A DNA stretch of 64,000 nt from Ypsolopha sequella (Eukaryota > Arthropoda > Insecta > Lepidoptera > Ypsolophidae). The notes below the pieces were generated by a model that worked only from the letters and a program-made list of their open reading frames with translations, was not told the DNA's origin and did not search any database. The first letter of the stretch is position 1. The number at the start of each line of letters is the position of its first letter. A program made the translations under genes and the position numbers. The stretch spans positions 5,197,501 through 5,261,500 of the forward strand of contig OW203992.1 in the NCBI GenBank assembly GCA_934047225.1, read 5' to 3'. Positions 12,576 through 25,445 of the stretch are shown here, piece by piece.

Positions 12576-12777
12576 AACTTATTGCTTTGGTTTCGTTTTT
12601 CTCACAAATTATCTTATGATAAAATCCTAAGCCACAATGAAAACTTTTAAATTTGTCCCGGTTTCTTCTCATTTCATCTCAGTCTTCACTTAAATGCTAA
12701 GCAATTGGTCCAGTCATTTTGGAGTTGTGCCCACAATAGACGTACAACATTCCTGTTAAATATTCCATGTTTTAAAC

Positions 12778-13318
12778 CAAAACAAGTTATCACTATCACT
12801 ATCACTATCACTACGTAGTATAAAACAAAGTCCCTTCCCGCTGTCTGTCTGTCCCTATGTATGCTTAGATCTTTGTAACTACACAACGGATTTTAATGCA
12901 GTTTTTTTTAATAGATAGAGTAATTTAAGAGAAATGTTTATGTGTATAATACATGCATAATATAGTAGAGAAACACTGATAATTTTAGAGGTTTCTAATG
13001 TGATGTCGTAAATAAACACATTTTTTGCGCTTACATTGCAAACAATTGCTGAACCCTACGTGATAGATCAAAATAATGTACTACAGTATTGTACACCTTA
13101 AGGTCTACAAAAAAATCCGCAATAGTATATGTCTATCTCTTAGGAATAACCCACAATAACCATTTTTTATCCTTTACTTTTTACGAGAAATAATGACTTA
13201 TTTACGAAGCGATTTTAAGCAATACAGCATTAATCCTTATACAATTAAGTACCTTAAATACTGTAGTATATTTAGTGTCAGCATTGCACCCGTGCGAAGC
13301 CAGGGCGCGTCGCTAGTT
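12778..13318 (+). mobile_element. Non-autonomous Helitron-like element
   Basis: Starts in an (ATCACT)n run followed by ACGTAGTATAAAACAAAG and a CTGTCTGTCTGTCCCTATG block, both typical of a very common lepidopteran repeat. It ends with a short GC-rich palindromic segment (GCACCCGTGC) and GTCGCTAGT. CTAG followed by T fits the Helitron 3' CTRR-T terminus. No transposase is present. The exact 5' boundary is uncertain. Confidence 0.6.
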
Positions 13319-13693
13319 AGTCAATAAACTACCAATGATCAAGACACCTTGTAAACCATAGCCAATGCATTTTTATCATTTCTGCCGACCCTCCGCCGTC
13401 AGAGCGAACGTTGTAAATCCGATTTGGACATGTTTGTCCGTGTAAGTAAACATTCGTTCACAAGTCTTTAAACACGATAACGTGGTCGAACCGACCCGAT
13501 ATGGCTTTGTGTGTCTGTTTGTGATGTATGGATTGGTCATAGTTCTACCAGTTTTATGTAATATTATGTAGGGGACATAACGAGTAGATTTAAAGTTTGC
13601 CGGTAAATGTCTTGCACAAATCCTTAAATGCACTGACATATATTAATACAAGATTGTCATAAAATTTAAACATATTTAGGAATAAATTAAAGC

Positions 13694-13848
13694 CGATTCT
13701 AAAGGCTTTAATTTTAGTTTTACTGCTGTCAAAACTTGAATTTTTCCAAAGTAATTTAGCTTCTAATTCTAACACTTAAGTACTGTTTTGCAATGAAGAA
13801 AATTTAGTTCTGACAGCCCTAAAACTAAAATTAAAGCCTTCAGAATCG
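13694..13848. repeat. Short foldback element
   Basis: Arms of ~41 bp, about 13694-13735 and 13808-13848, are near reverse complements. CTTTAATTTTAGTTTTA mirrors TAAAACTAAAATTAAAG, and GATTCT mirrors AGAATC. The ~70-bp spacer is unremarkable. It is probably a small MITE. Confidence 0.75.
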
Positions 13849-14307
13849 TCTTTATTATATAGAATATTGACAAATAAATGCTATTACACTATAAAGGAAT
13901 TTGAAAATGATAATTTATGATTGATTGATTGTAATATTTTAATTATTTTTAATGTTGGTCAGACTTTCTACGCTGTAAGGCAAACATGAAGAACATTGTA
14001 TTTTAACACTTGACATCTGTATATATTTCCACTCAGGTTTTTTAGTTTTTAGAAATAAATAATATTTTGATTTTGATTTTCATACAAAATGACAATTACT
14101 TTATGTACCGATTCAAAGCGCTCCCACCGAGCGTAATGGGAACTAAAATTGACACTTGTTATAATAGATAACGTCATTGTTTTATCATTAGTTCTGAGTA
14201 CGCTCACGTCAGTCACCGTAGCGATCAGCGCCAAAATGACTTCATTATCAGATTTATCAGGTCAATAGTAGCCAGTCCAGCATACTTGTATTAATATATT
14301 TTAGTGA

Positions 14308-14724
14308 TTAAGGCGATATGTAAAAGTTTTAGCGTCCCTGTTACTCCATATGCGAAAAAATCGTCAGTGCGAGAGGGACGGATTCGTGGAAAAGTAGCAA
14401 AAAGTCGGTTTTTTATTAATATAAAATGTACTAAAGTTGCTATCAAAATTTCGTTAAACCAGGTCTTAGATACCGTTAAACCCCATCTAATAAAATATAG
14501 TTGCAGTCTATATGTCATTCTAAATTTGCAAACTGTCATTGTTGGTGTCGAAAAGGACCTCATTTCAATAAATATTTCTATCGAGCCGAATTTCTCCAAT
14601 CGCGTTTCTGTTTTAACAGATCCCTAGAAAAAGAATCCAAAAATAATATACTATTTTATCAAAATAATACATTGTTTACTGAAGTAGATATGTGTCCTTA
14701 AAGTGTCGATTTTATTTCCTTTAA
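14308..14724 (+). mobile_element. TTAA-flanked MITE family, copy 2
   Basis: Begins TTAAGGCGATATG and aligns along its length with copy 1 (GCGAGAGGGACGGA, CAAAAAGTCGG, a CCCCATCTAA block, CGAGCCGAATTTCTCCAATC). The ~105-codon ORFs open on both strands here are by-products of this repeat, not genes. Confidence 0.7.
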
Positions 14725-16869
14725 TGGGAATATGTATTCTGGTTTCTTCGGCAAAACTAGTTGAATTGCACATTTAGTAGAAGCTTCAGTTCATAGATAA
14801 GAGTGCTTTATAGTGTTGGTTAAACATCGAGAGTTTGAGATTCCGATAGTATCGATAGTTAAAAAAAATTTAATCGAGAGTTTTTAGATAGATATCTCAA
14901 ATTAAACATGTAAGGAATCTCTTTGTATTGAAAAAAATACATTTGATTTATTGATATTTTATCTAGGGATTCTTATAGACAATGTATTGAAGTTTATACT
15001 TTTGTCAAAAAAATGTTTTCCGTTCGAGACAAGAACGCGGTAAAGAGATCAACTATATTTTTTTTTACAAAATAGGTAATATATATAGGTAAGGATTCTA
15101 CTCAAATCCAATATTTTTTCCCAACAAAATATTTCAGTATTAGCTAAAAACACACCAATTTGTTGTTTCGCTGCGTGATTAGTATTACGCGTCCAAGAAA
15201 AAAAACTAATGAGCCAACATTATAATCGTCTTTGCCACTAGCCTTATTCTGCTGGACAGGTAATAACAAAAATTGCTAGAGTAGACATGAAATAGACATG
15301 AATACGAGTTTGACTAGACCAAATCTGTGATAGTAGAATCTTATCTTTAGAATGTATTCTTAGATACTGAGATTTTATCTAGCTTTTCATCTATTAGCTG
15401 CCTATCACAAACAAACACTGCTATGATTTTTCCAGTGCATACTAGTTATTTGGATCCGGCCTCGCCTATGACTGTGACACTTGTCATTACCCATAAAGCA
15501 ATGGCTATCTGCTCTATGCTATTATCTAACCAGCTGTTGATAAAAACCCATTGCATTTTATGGGAGACACAAAATTATTTTTATAAAATTGTACATAATA
15601 ATAATATCTTATCTTTCACCTAATCAATCGGGCAGCTACCTACTTACAAAGCTTATCACCAAGCTTAAGCCAGTTGTAAGTTCCGGGTAAATCACTATGG
15701 AAAGTCGAAATTTATTTTACAAATTTACCCATAAATCGTTATTGATACATGATACTGATCACGGAAACGGAAGCCTCCAGTATGAATTTGGACGATGACT
15801 AAAAATTCACATTTTTTAGCTTATATAACTAGGTTTTTATATATGAACTTGCCGAAATTTTCTTACAGATTCATGAGATCATAATTCCTGTAATTAAATA
15901 GCTATTTCAATTATTTGTTTTTTGTTTGAAAGTTGATTTTAAGGTTTTACATCTACGTACCTATTCAATTTTATTTTAATTTTCAGTTTTATCATAAAAA
16001 TTCAATCTTCAAAAACAGTTCGTCCTAAATGCTATCCATTTCTATGATAAGATTCGTAATAATTTTTTACAGATGACACTTTTTAAAAATTAAATTAATG
16101 TAGCTGTTAGCTTAATGTTGTCTAATTCGTTCACAAAATAAATTACATAATTTGGTTTTGCCATTCCTTAAAACAAATGCAGAACCGTTAGTACTGAATA
16201 TTGAGTTTCCTTCAAATTCTCTATAGAATCCGGCAATTTCATATATAACGTTATTTTATGAGATATGACTCGATATAAAAATTAAACGAAATTACTTACT
16301 GAATTTTTGTATTAGGATCCCTTCGGCGTCCAATCCATATCGATATTTAGAAAATTTTTAAAAAAGTGTGCGTTCAACTTAACCTCAAAATTAGACGTTT
16401 TTGTAGCAAACACTGGCTACGATTTATTCGGTATTCACGCCATTTTTAACCATAGACCACTCGCGGTAATACTTTATATTCTCTGCTCGCGGTCAGTTTT
16501 TGACAGATAAAGATTTTTTGAAGCGGAAGTTTCTTTGTCGGCGCCTCGTATGGCACCATTCGGGGCCCAATTCAGAACTTTTACGTCACTTCCGTGATCG
16601 ACTGCAGGTCTGCAGGTAAGGATTCCGCAGATTAAAGCGTTTTCATATTTTGACGTTTTCATAGTTCTTGACAATAAAAGTGCTTATACGAAAAGAATTT
16701 GACTCAATTACATTGACTTGAAAGGAAGGATAATTCGATTTCGTATCAGATATTGTTACGTGTTTTAAACGTTTATTATCTTTTATAAGTTATCATTCAT
16801 GGTAAATTAATGCTTATTTCATCAAAATAATAAAAAAGTTGAGATGATCCCAAAGAAAAAAAAAGTCAC

Positions 16870-17036
16870 ATCACACTTGGTACACCCGCTTTTCACCGAT
16901 AATCATTACGTTCCAAACGTAATGGGCACTGAGCTCTATCGCCGCACTTCGGGTACTAATGGACCAACAGCGTAGACCCCACGACCCGTAGGTTAGCAGG
17001 CGAGGGCCCTACCACCCGGCCACAGAGGCGGTCTCA
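16870..17036 (-). repeat. tRNA-derived SINE, degenerate
   Basis: Read on the minus strand it starts ACCGCCTCTGTGGCCGGGT, like the tRNA-related head of the SINE at 43139, with a box-A-like GTGGCCGGGTGG and a degenerate box B. It matches the layout of lepidopteran SINE heads. No gene is present. Confidence 0.5.
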
Positions 17037-18353
17037 ACACTTGGTAGTAAAACTGACCCGGCTGAGTTGGGTAGTAGCAATGTTTATTCTAGTATTTCAG
17101 CAAAACAAAAGCCTACCTGTAAACGTCACTTCGATCAATCAAAGGGTCACATTTGAGTGCGTGTGCGTCGCCAGGGGTCAATATTGGCACAGTGGTCACG
17201 ACACGGCGGACAGACCGACAGTCTCTGTTTGCGGTGTTATTCACGACTTTGTTTACTCAAGAACAGTAAAGTCACTTGGCTTGTGATAGGATAGGGGGTG
17301 GTACTGTCGGACAAGAAAGTGCGTGGTTACTAGTACTAGCGACTGTGCTTCGCTGTTTTTTGACAGATAATTTTATTCGGCTGACACCTAACCTGATCTT
17401 TATTTTAATGGATCAATTTATGTATTTAGTAACGTAAAATTTATATAACATTACGGTAAGATGGAGATACAGACACTGTCTGTCTGTCGACTATGCGACA
17501 TAATATACGTGCAATGACAGCTGAAACTATTCCACGGTATTTATTATTTATACAGTTATATACTATCACAGTTACTAACGATTAATTTAAATGTTATTTA
17601 ACAAAAAATATTCAGGTTGAACTTATTTGTTTTTAATGATATATAAAATGTTAAATTAGATTAAGTTTAATTATTTATGTATGTTATTTGTATATTAATT
17701 TGTCTCAATAAAGAAAGAGGAAATGCTGCCAGCATTCTGGGAACCCTGCCACAAGACGGCGGCGATCGAGCAAACATTTTCTACTTAGTTTAATTTTACT
17801 TTAGGAGACATTTTAGTTTTATAGGTAAATTTGTAAGGTTCAATTTTAGTTTTATTTCATGTTATTCAAGATTTTATGATTATGATTTGGATAAAGTGGA
17901 TTGTAAATTAGGCTTAAGTAAAAAAAAATATTGAAGATTCATGTAGAGTTCTAAATGAAGCGTGTTTTCTAGCAAATTAAATTCACAGAACTTGAAAAAA
18001 AAAAAAAAACGAAAAGAAACACTTATTAATAGAAATCATAAAATATAAAAATTCAGACCCAAAAATTTCCGTAAATAAGTAAACGATGATTAGGCGATGG
18101 TAATCATCCGGTATATTATTTAAATGGAATTAATTTAGGATTTTGACTTTTAATTTTTTTTTAACCAAAAACCAAAAGACACAAATGTGTTAAAAATTAT
18201 TTATTTTTCATAACATATTACGAAAACCCAACAGCAGTGTTCTTAAAAAATGCAGTGATAGGTTTTTTTCTACTTGACTGACGTACATTTGTACCGACTC
18301 AGAATTTCCTTTTGCAGCCCGGGGTGAATTCGTTTATAGCGGAAATATACACG

Positions 18354-18549
18354 TTAAGGGGGTATATCATCAAAATTGTCACTTTTTGAAATAATTTATC
18401 TGTTGTTCAAAAGAAGTCCCAAGTTAAATAAATTTGTATAACAACATTGGGATCTTTTTTTAGTTTTTGGACCCCGATTATCCCCGATTCCGTCCCTCTC
18501 ACACTGCGGCTTTTTCCGCCTGGAATTGCACGGACGATATATCACCTTG
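18354..18549 (-). mobile_element. TTAA-flanked MITE family, copy 3 (internally shortened)
   Basis: Begins TTAAGGGGGTATATCATC and ends GACGATATATCACCTT. CCGTCCCTCTCACACTGCGG is the inverted equivalent of the GCGAGAGGGACGG block in copies 1 and 2. At about 196 bp it is half the length of the other copies, which suggests an internal deletion. Confidence 0.7.
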
Positions 18550-20504
18550 GTCGGGTCCACCAAACATGTTCTCGCGTTTGGATAATTTAGCATATTAAAT
18601 CAGGACATTTTTAAATTAACTAAGTTGACACATCATGTATCACAATTATCGATAAAAAAATCTGAACGACCACAAAAAATACGGGAAAGGTAATTTGGTA
18701 TCGCAACAAAAAAATAATTTTCCTTCATGGATTTTTTTAGACTGAAGGTATCAAAGTATCTTATCAATATACTTATTATTTTATTTTCATTATTAAAAAT
18801 TAATACCCAAACATTTTATTTTTTGCGTTATTTCTCTGGATGGGAAATATATTGAATGTTTGAGTATATACTTATTTTAAAATAACGAATGGAAAAATTA
18901 CTCCTTTGATATACTTACTCTAGTAAAAATTATTCTATTTTATATACAGATCATAGTTGCTCCAACGCCAAATGACGTTTTCCGTTATTTTAATTATCTT
19001 TCAGTTTTTTTCTTGATGAAGGTGATACGTGTGTCAAATCTGAAACATGGACAATGTAGCTCATAATTTTATTTGTTAAAAATATTCTAATAGATTATGT
19101 CCAAACGCGGGTCCATGTTTGGCGGAACCCCCCTTTAAGGCGATTACCGTCGCCAAATTAGCAGCTCAATGTTTGTCTGTATGAATATCGACGGAAACGA
19201 CATTGAAATAACGTTCAAATCAGTGCACAATGCGTGGTGGCTGTTACGACGCTCGCTGCGTCCTTGAAAGAGCAAAATAGGAGAAAATAATACTTTTCAC
19301 ATGGGCGTCATTGTTCGATTGAATAATTCTATGTTATATTTATAGCTATCAAGTTTATCTATTTATCAAAGCATAAATGAATTAAATCACTTAAGCCGCT
19401 TAGGAGCAGTAGGAAATTCAAGCCAAAAAACACCATTCAGTTGAAACAATTTTTCATATAGAAGTGTTGGTGGTACGAAAAAGAACAATGTTGCATATGT
19501 TGTCCTAGAGTTGATAATCCATAATACATTTTTTCGATATTTATGGTTTGGCCATAAGAGAGGTACTTTAGAAAGTACCCATTTGGCGGTATTAAGGGCC
19601 TTAAGCGGTTATGATGAAAGAACATTCTTTGCTGCGACAGTCTACATTCAAAGTTTGCGTGACTTCAAACAATGACAACGAAAACTGGCGCTGTTCCGTT
19701 TGTATTCGGTTAATATTTCAACGTTTGTGATTGTTTTACCTCTGTCTTGTCAAAATTATGTTTTCAATTTGGTACTGCCCTTTTTAGTAGCTTATATGAT
19801 GATTATTTATTATGGATGTCTATTATAATATATCATACATAGCAAAATATATTATACCCTTACATTATCTTATTTTATTACAAACATCAATATAATATAT
19901 ATTATTTTATTTTCTTATACACACTAAACGCACTATACACACAACTTATTCCTTGTTTTCCGTTTGTTGGATACCTATGTATTTAAATTATAAATGTATC
20001 AATTGTTTTGCTCTTTTTTCTTTATGGATTGAATTTACACGCCCTCCTGCGCCTTTATATACTTACTTACTTACTTTTTCTAAATTATCTACTATGTCTG
20101 AGGTATGCTGAAAATCAGCGCTGTTCGATCTCTATGAGATCAGCAGCTTTGCTGAGCATGCTACCATTTTAAAGGAATGTTTAAAACTTTTTTTCTCTCC
20201 TATAATTTTAATTTGTGTACAATTTTACCTAAAATGTTTAATTTTAACTTTCCTTTGGCAATAAACCTTGATAATATTTTTTTTTATTTTCGCTTAATGT
20301 TTTATAAAAACTTGTAGAATTTTTTCATAAATACAACCCCTCACGAGTACTCCTGAACGATTTTGGATGAAGTTTTCATTCTTACATTGTGGATTCCGTG
20401 AAAAATGTCATTGGTATTAACTAAAAACAAAAAAAAAGTTGAAGTGAAAATGACTGAATGACAAGATTATTGAGAGCGTGCGTGGATGACGTCAATGTCA
20501 AAAA

Positions 20505-20559
20505 GTTTGAACGTTGAATGAACAAAATGATTTTATTTTGTTCATTTCAACGTTCAAAC
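20505..20559. repeat. Near-perfect short hairpin
   Basis: GTTTGAACGTTGAATGAAC...AAAT (20505-20528) is mirrored by 20535-20559 with a single extra T, across a 6-nt loop. It could be a foldback relic or a small-RNA-like hairpin. Confidence 0.75.
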
Positions 20560-21376
20560 AAATTCAAGATTTACAATGGAACCTAAAACTCCGTTATTAT
20601 GTTTACGGAGCAATTATCGCGTGATTATCTCTTAAACGAAAAAAAAGATCTTTTAGAGTAGTTCTTAAGGTTCATAATTGCTAAGATTACCTAAAATAGA
20701 GTAAAGTCTGGTGACCTGAGGAGGGACATACGTGAATCGTGTTATTGTATCAGCAAATAATTCTTGGAAATGTTGCTAAGACAAATCGGGACACGAATTC
20801 AAAGGCGCCGCCTTAAATAACGTAGGGTTACCACACAATGAATACGTATTTTTTACCCCATTAGCGCTAGAGTTCATTACAATATGAAAAATTAAAACAC
20901 AAATTTTTATTACTTAGGGTATTGAGATTCATCCTCCATCGATCTCCATCGATAGAAATAGTTACCAGAAATTAGATTTGCAATTAAGTTTATTCCAACT
21001 TCATAATTTAGGTACAGTATCGATGCCTCGATGTTAGAAATCTTCATCTAGTAGATATAATCTTAACAAATGCTAAAAATTGATTTCGTTGGTCTGGTAT
21101 TTCCTGAAATACTTTAATCGTGTTATCAAAACCCGAAAAGGCTTTATTGTGTTTGTTTGTTTGGTATAGATAATTTCTGAAACCTTGAACATAGGTATGA
21201 AATGTTTTGGTTAGAAATATACTGAATTACTGAGACAACATATCCGTTGTAAACCGATTAAAAAGCTCATTTTTATAAAACTTTTGAATGCTTATTTAAA
21301 ACAATTTTGTTGGCTGGCAGACCATTTGCTGAGGGCTAAAATTTGGACTCAAAAGTTATCAATTAAAGACCAAATA

Positions 21377-21458
21377 AAATAGACACAATAGTTTTATCCA
21401 AATATACAATATATATATCCCTAAAATATTTATTTTATTGTTTTTATTGTGTCTATTT
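21377..21458. repeat. Short inverted repeat
   Basis: AAATAGACACAATA at 21377-21390 is mirrored by TATTGTGTCTATTT at 21445-21458, with an AT-rich spacer. It is a possible relic of a MITE. Confidence 0.55.
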
Positions 21459-22317
21459 AATTTAATTTAATGAAAAGCACATATGTATTTATTTCAATTG
21501 AAAAACCTTTGTAAAGCCTTTGTAGAGAGTTTATGGTAAACATAATGATAATTGGAATCGTGATAATCCAGCTCTACTAAATTCAAACTGTCCTAAAACT
21601 GCATGAAAAGTGTGTCAACCTAATCCTTGCACTCATAGACATGTGAGTGACTTTTGATGTTGCCGCTAGCTTGAATGATAAAATTTAGTAGATTTGTCAA
21701 ACTGACTCTTATCTAGACAGACTTGAATTTTTCTTATGCATGTTTTGACTGATTTCATTGATATAATGTTATAATTCAAGATGATCTCGAATCCCTAAAA
21801 AAATTATTGAGTTACTTAATTGAGTTTAAATGATATTACTTGAAATCACGAAGGCAAGTAAAAAAAAACCTACTTATCTACCTATACGAGTATATCTATG
21901 TTATGTAAATTTTATGGCTGATTATTCATTATTATTGAATACAAATAAATAAAATCATTTATACCCTTATATATTGGTCACATATGTATGTGTTGTTTAT
22001 ATGTACCTATATATCAATGGGTATTATAAAATAGTGTTATAAAGATAAGTACGTAACCTTAATGTAAATCCGATTTAATCTCAAATTTAAATTAAGCTTG
22101 CAGCTTTTACTACCGGATTTATGATTCTTTAAAAGTAATCTAAATTTTGAAGGATTCGATAAGATTTATCAGAAACTGCTTTTGTTCTTATCTTTACTGC
22201 TTTGTGTTTAGAAGATTTGTAATAGTTTTATTTATTACACATGTTACGTTTAAATAATATCTAAAATTTACTGTCTTGCAATACAAAAAAACTTATACCG
22301 TTCACATACATTTGGTG

Positions 22318-22475
22318 TTTACATGAATACACTCACGCCTGTATAACAGAGGGGTAGACAGAGACTTTCCATCTACTACGATCGAGACATACCTTTTTTG
22401 CTTCTTCCACATTCATCAATCTAGTCATACAAGCTCTTCTATTCCGAGTACTTTTGACATGGCCCTTCTTCAGTA
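22318..22475 (+). repeat. Dispersed lepidopteran repeat, copy 2
   Basis: Contains ACTCACGCCTGTATAACAGA, GGGGTAGACAGAGAC, and ATCAATCTAGTCATACAAGC followed by TCTTCTATTCCG, then TTTTGACATGGCCCTTCTT. This is the same order as the copy at 12426, and this copy is better preserved. Probably a LINE 3' tail. Confidence 0.7.
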
Positions 22476-23739
22476 TGCCGCTAATTGGGTCGGTGTTTCT
22501 ACCGAATATTTATCGAACTTTAATTAAAAATAATAATGATTAACACTTACTTTTTATGTTTAGATATAATTTTCTAAAAGCTTGTAAATGAAACTCATTA
22601 TTTACGGAACACCAATATGAAACTAGCTTTCATATCAAGGGTTTTCATCTAAACGAAACCTTTAAACTACAAACTTTATTCTAAATAATTTGTGAAATTT
22701 ATTAATGAATTGCCAATTCATTTTCAAAATTAAACTTCATTTAACAGTAGTCATAGATTTATTTTCTCCACCTACCCTACTTCCAGATTGGCATCAACAT
22801 ACTACTGTGTAATATAACTGTATAATTTAGTTTAGGGTCATAGAAAATCACAAAATAATACACTGAGGTCATATTTAGTTGAAATTGTCACAATTAGCGA
22901 CGGCTCCCTTATGTGGGAGATATTATTAACATTTTACATTAACACTCATAATCCAGATTAACGATTTGATCGTGAGTCGACGTGTTTTAAGATTTATTGT
23001 TGTGTTTGAGAGATTTATACGTCATGTCTTTGCCATTGCTACGCTTGTAAAAGCTTTGTACAATTTATTGACATTTAAAATAATTCAAAGGTACTCATTA
23101 TAAGTTTAGTAGACGAAGGTATTTATATAATTTATCTTTGTCTAGAAACGATCTTATATTAGCCATCGTCATTATTTTCAAAAGGTACTGGATTTTTTTT
23201 TACACCACTTTAGACTCAAATTGTATTTATAATTTATTTGATTTCATTATAGCTAAAACAATAGTCAGAATTTAGTCCGCAGTCTAAATCGTGGCTCGGT
23301 TTTATCTTCTTATACACCCTGTATATACTTAGCTCGGAGAAAATTAATCCCATAACCTGCTTTCTTAGCGTGACCCATATATATAGCTTATTTCTATTAT
23401 TTGCGTCGTTCGTAGATGTACGAGGAGACATGGTTAGTAGCAATACGTCTATTGCTCGTGCTAGTGATATTAAAAGCCATCCCAGTTCAATTTAATTGTA
23501 TTATTCTTAGCCCTTTTGTAGTTGAACCGGCAATCAATAGCTGGACTCGTTTCGATTTACATCAATTTACATATATCACGATTCAAAATGCACCCGATAC
23601 GCGATTTAAATCGAAAATCCGCATTTGTTACCAGGATTTTCCGGAATAAAGTAAATGTGCGTTAAATGTTCTGTGAACGTTTTAAGAAGGTAGTGCCCGC
23701 AAATTCATCGAAGTTGCCAAATTAATTCTTTACATGTTA

Positions 23740-24059
23740 AAAAAACCGGCCAAGTGCGAGCCGGACTCGCGCACTAAGGGTTTCGGACCATTATCTATAA
23801 AAACGGTAAAAAAACATGTCTGTTGTATGGAAGCCCCTTAAATATTTATTTTATTCTGTTTTTTGGTAATAGTTGTTATAGCAGCAACATAAATACATCA
23901 TCTTTGAAAATTTCAACTGTCTAACTATCACGGTTCATGAGATACAGCCTGGTGACAGGCGGACAGACGGACAGATAGAGAGACAGACAGACAGACCGAC
24001 AGTGGAGTCTTAATAAAAAGGTCCCGTTGGTTAGCCTTTGGGTGCGGAACCCTAAGAAA
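23740..24059 (+). repeat. Common lepidopteran dispersed repeat with GGCCAAGTGCGAG start
   Basis: Begins CCGGCCAAGTGCGAGCCGG and ends GGGTGCGGAACCCTAAG. It includes AGGGTTTCGGACCATTA near the start and a (GACA)n tract near 23960. The CGGACC/GGAACC ends are partly complementary. This layout is very familiar from lepidopteran genomes. It is non-coding. Confidence 0.75.
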
Positions 24060-24100
24060 TACAATTACTTCTGCCAAGAATAACATGCACTTGTTTAACT

Positions 24101-24592
24101 CACAAGTGCGGGTTAGGCTTGATTGTTAGTGCGCGCTCCCGCTCCCACGTGTGGCGTACGTAATATGTTTGAGTGGGAACGCCGGGCCGGGCTCGACTGT
24201 GGAGGTACCACCATCTTACTTGGAGACCACCTCGAAGTAATTCGGGGGAGAGTAAGAGGACAGCTCACAGGCAAAAAACCAGGAGGGCCACCATGCCTGG
24301 AACCGATAGATGGCGGTAAATCTATCCCTAATAGCCGGGCCTTACATGAAACAGACTGGTGACGGGCAGCGGCGTCACTGGTGCGAGGGTTCCGGCACCG
24401 CGCTCACCAACCCGCCTGCCCAGCGTGTGTGAGTATGAGCAATTCTTCCAGGATGACCGCCGGTTGTGGCAAAGTCCTGGAAAGGCTTATGTCCAGCAGT
24501 GGACGAACTAGGATGATGGATGGATGGATGGGAGCGCGCTTCAGAAACGTACATGCACCCACTACAATAACCAAGCCTGACCCGCACTTGTG
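24101..24592. mobile_element. MITE carrying a nested RTE-type LINE/SINE tail
   Basis: Outer TIRs: CACAAGTGCGGGTTAGGCTT (24101-24120) mirrors AAGCCTGACCCGCACTTGTG (24573-24592) with one mismatch, and weaker complementarity continues inward. The interior (about 24180-24532) is an inserted LINE/SINE 3' segment, listed separately. Confidence 0.75.
24180..24532 (+). mobile_element. RTE-type LINE 3' tail or RTE-mobilised SINE with (GGAT)n end, copy 1
   Basis: Ends TATGTCCAGCAGTGGACG, AACTAGGATGATGG and a (ATGG)n tail, the classic 3' end of insect RTE/BovB LINEs and SINEs that use them. It aligns over ~350 bp with the inverted copy at 43931-44283. The 70-80-codon frames here on both strands are not genes. 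Confidence 0.75.
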
Positions 24593-24816
24593 AGATAAAA
24601 CAGCTATAACAAAATCTTCTGAAGTTATAAGAAGGGAAGAAAAACCAAAGATGGCTCTAATACAAGTTTTCATGTCGAAGTTAAAGATTATTTGAGCAAA
24701 AACGCCTAGGTATTTATTAATGAATTAAACTCTTAAACGAACAGATATTTCATACAACCTTTAGTTTTTTTTTATAATAAAATTAGTGAAGGAAATCGAC
24801 ATTATGCTATTATTTA

Positions 24817-24890
24817 TGGAATCCGTCCCTCTCGTACTACGAGAATAATGGAGTTGCAAGCGTGATCTATCCTCTTAAAAATTCACCTTA
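24817..24890 (-). repeat. TTAA-flanked MITE family, copy 4 fragment
   Basis: GGAATCCGTCCCTCTCGTAC and the CTTAAAAATTCACCTT end correspond to one end of the MITE family seen at 11389, 14308 and 18354, in the inverted orientation. The other half is missing. Confidence 0.5.
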
Positions 24891-25179
24891 TCTGGTACAC
24901 CTATAACATTGAAAACTACTGGGCTATTTCAGTGTGTATTTTCCCTGAAATCCACCTCTAACTTTGTCTTATCAACGAGATTTCAACGCAATACTTTCAG
25001 TTTTATTTAAATCTGTTGTTGTCACCTTTTATTTGATACTGTAAAAGAGTGACAGTAAGAGATTTAAATATTGTCTAATATTAAACGCCGTTTCGTAGTT
25101 ACATAGACAGGATTTATGTTTTTACTCTTGTTTATATTGTAAAGTAACTATATTAATCTTAACAGTCATTTATTTCTGC

Positions 25180-25445
25180 CCAGTGTTAGACGTAGCACAG
25201 GCTTTTTCTTTCTCACGACAACTGTTCCCGTCCTTTGCCAGCAGCGTCCACTACCTTTCCTGTTTCGCCTATGTTGTCTGCCTATCGAACTATTTTGCCC
25301 ACTGACTGCCATCCTGGTCTTGGCTACCACTCTGGTACTGAACTGGACCAGTTCACCGTCCGTCTTTCCGCCCTACCAAACGTTCCTAACTTCCATTTCA
25401 TCTCGTGATCAGGTTGTCCCATGGTGGTTCATAGCTCTTTGCTAG
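25180..25445 (-). repeat. Decayed RTE-type LINE 3' segment
   Basis: The minus-strand end (CTGCCCAGTGTTAGACGTAG on the + strand) resembles an eroded GTCCAGCAGTGGAC terminus. The body (ATGTTGTCTGCCTATCGAAC, CTGACTGCCATCCTGGTCTT) resembles a lepidopteran LINE family. It is too diverged to translate. Confidence 0.45.

Noticed and set aside
14304..14627. ~105-codon ORFs on both strands at one place
   Set aside because: They lie inside copy 2 of the TTAA-edged MITE family; other copies do not keep the frames.
17041..17286. 81-codon + strand ORF beside the SINE at 16.9 kb
   Set aside because: No motif or splice context; the region has the composition of repeat debris and the 5' part overlaps the SINE edge.
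24123..24673. Cluster of 70-89-codon ORFs on both strands
   Set aside because: All within the nested LINE tail and MITE; the second copy at 44 kb breaks the frames.
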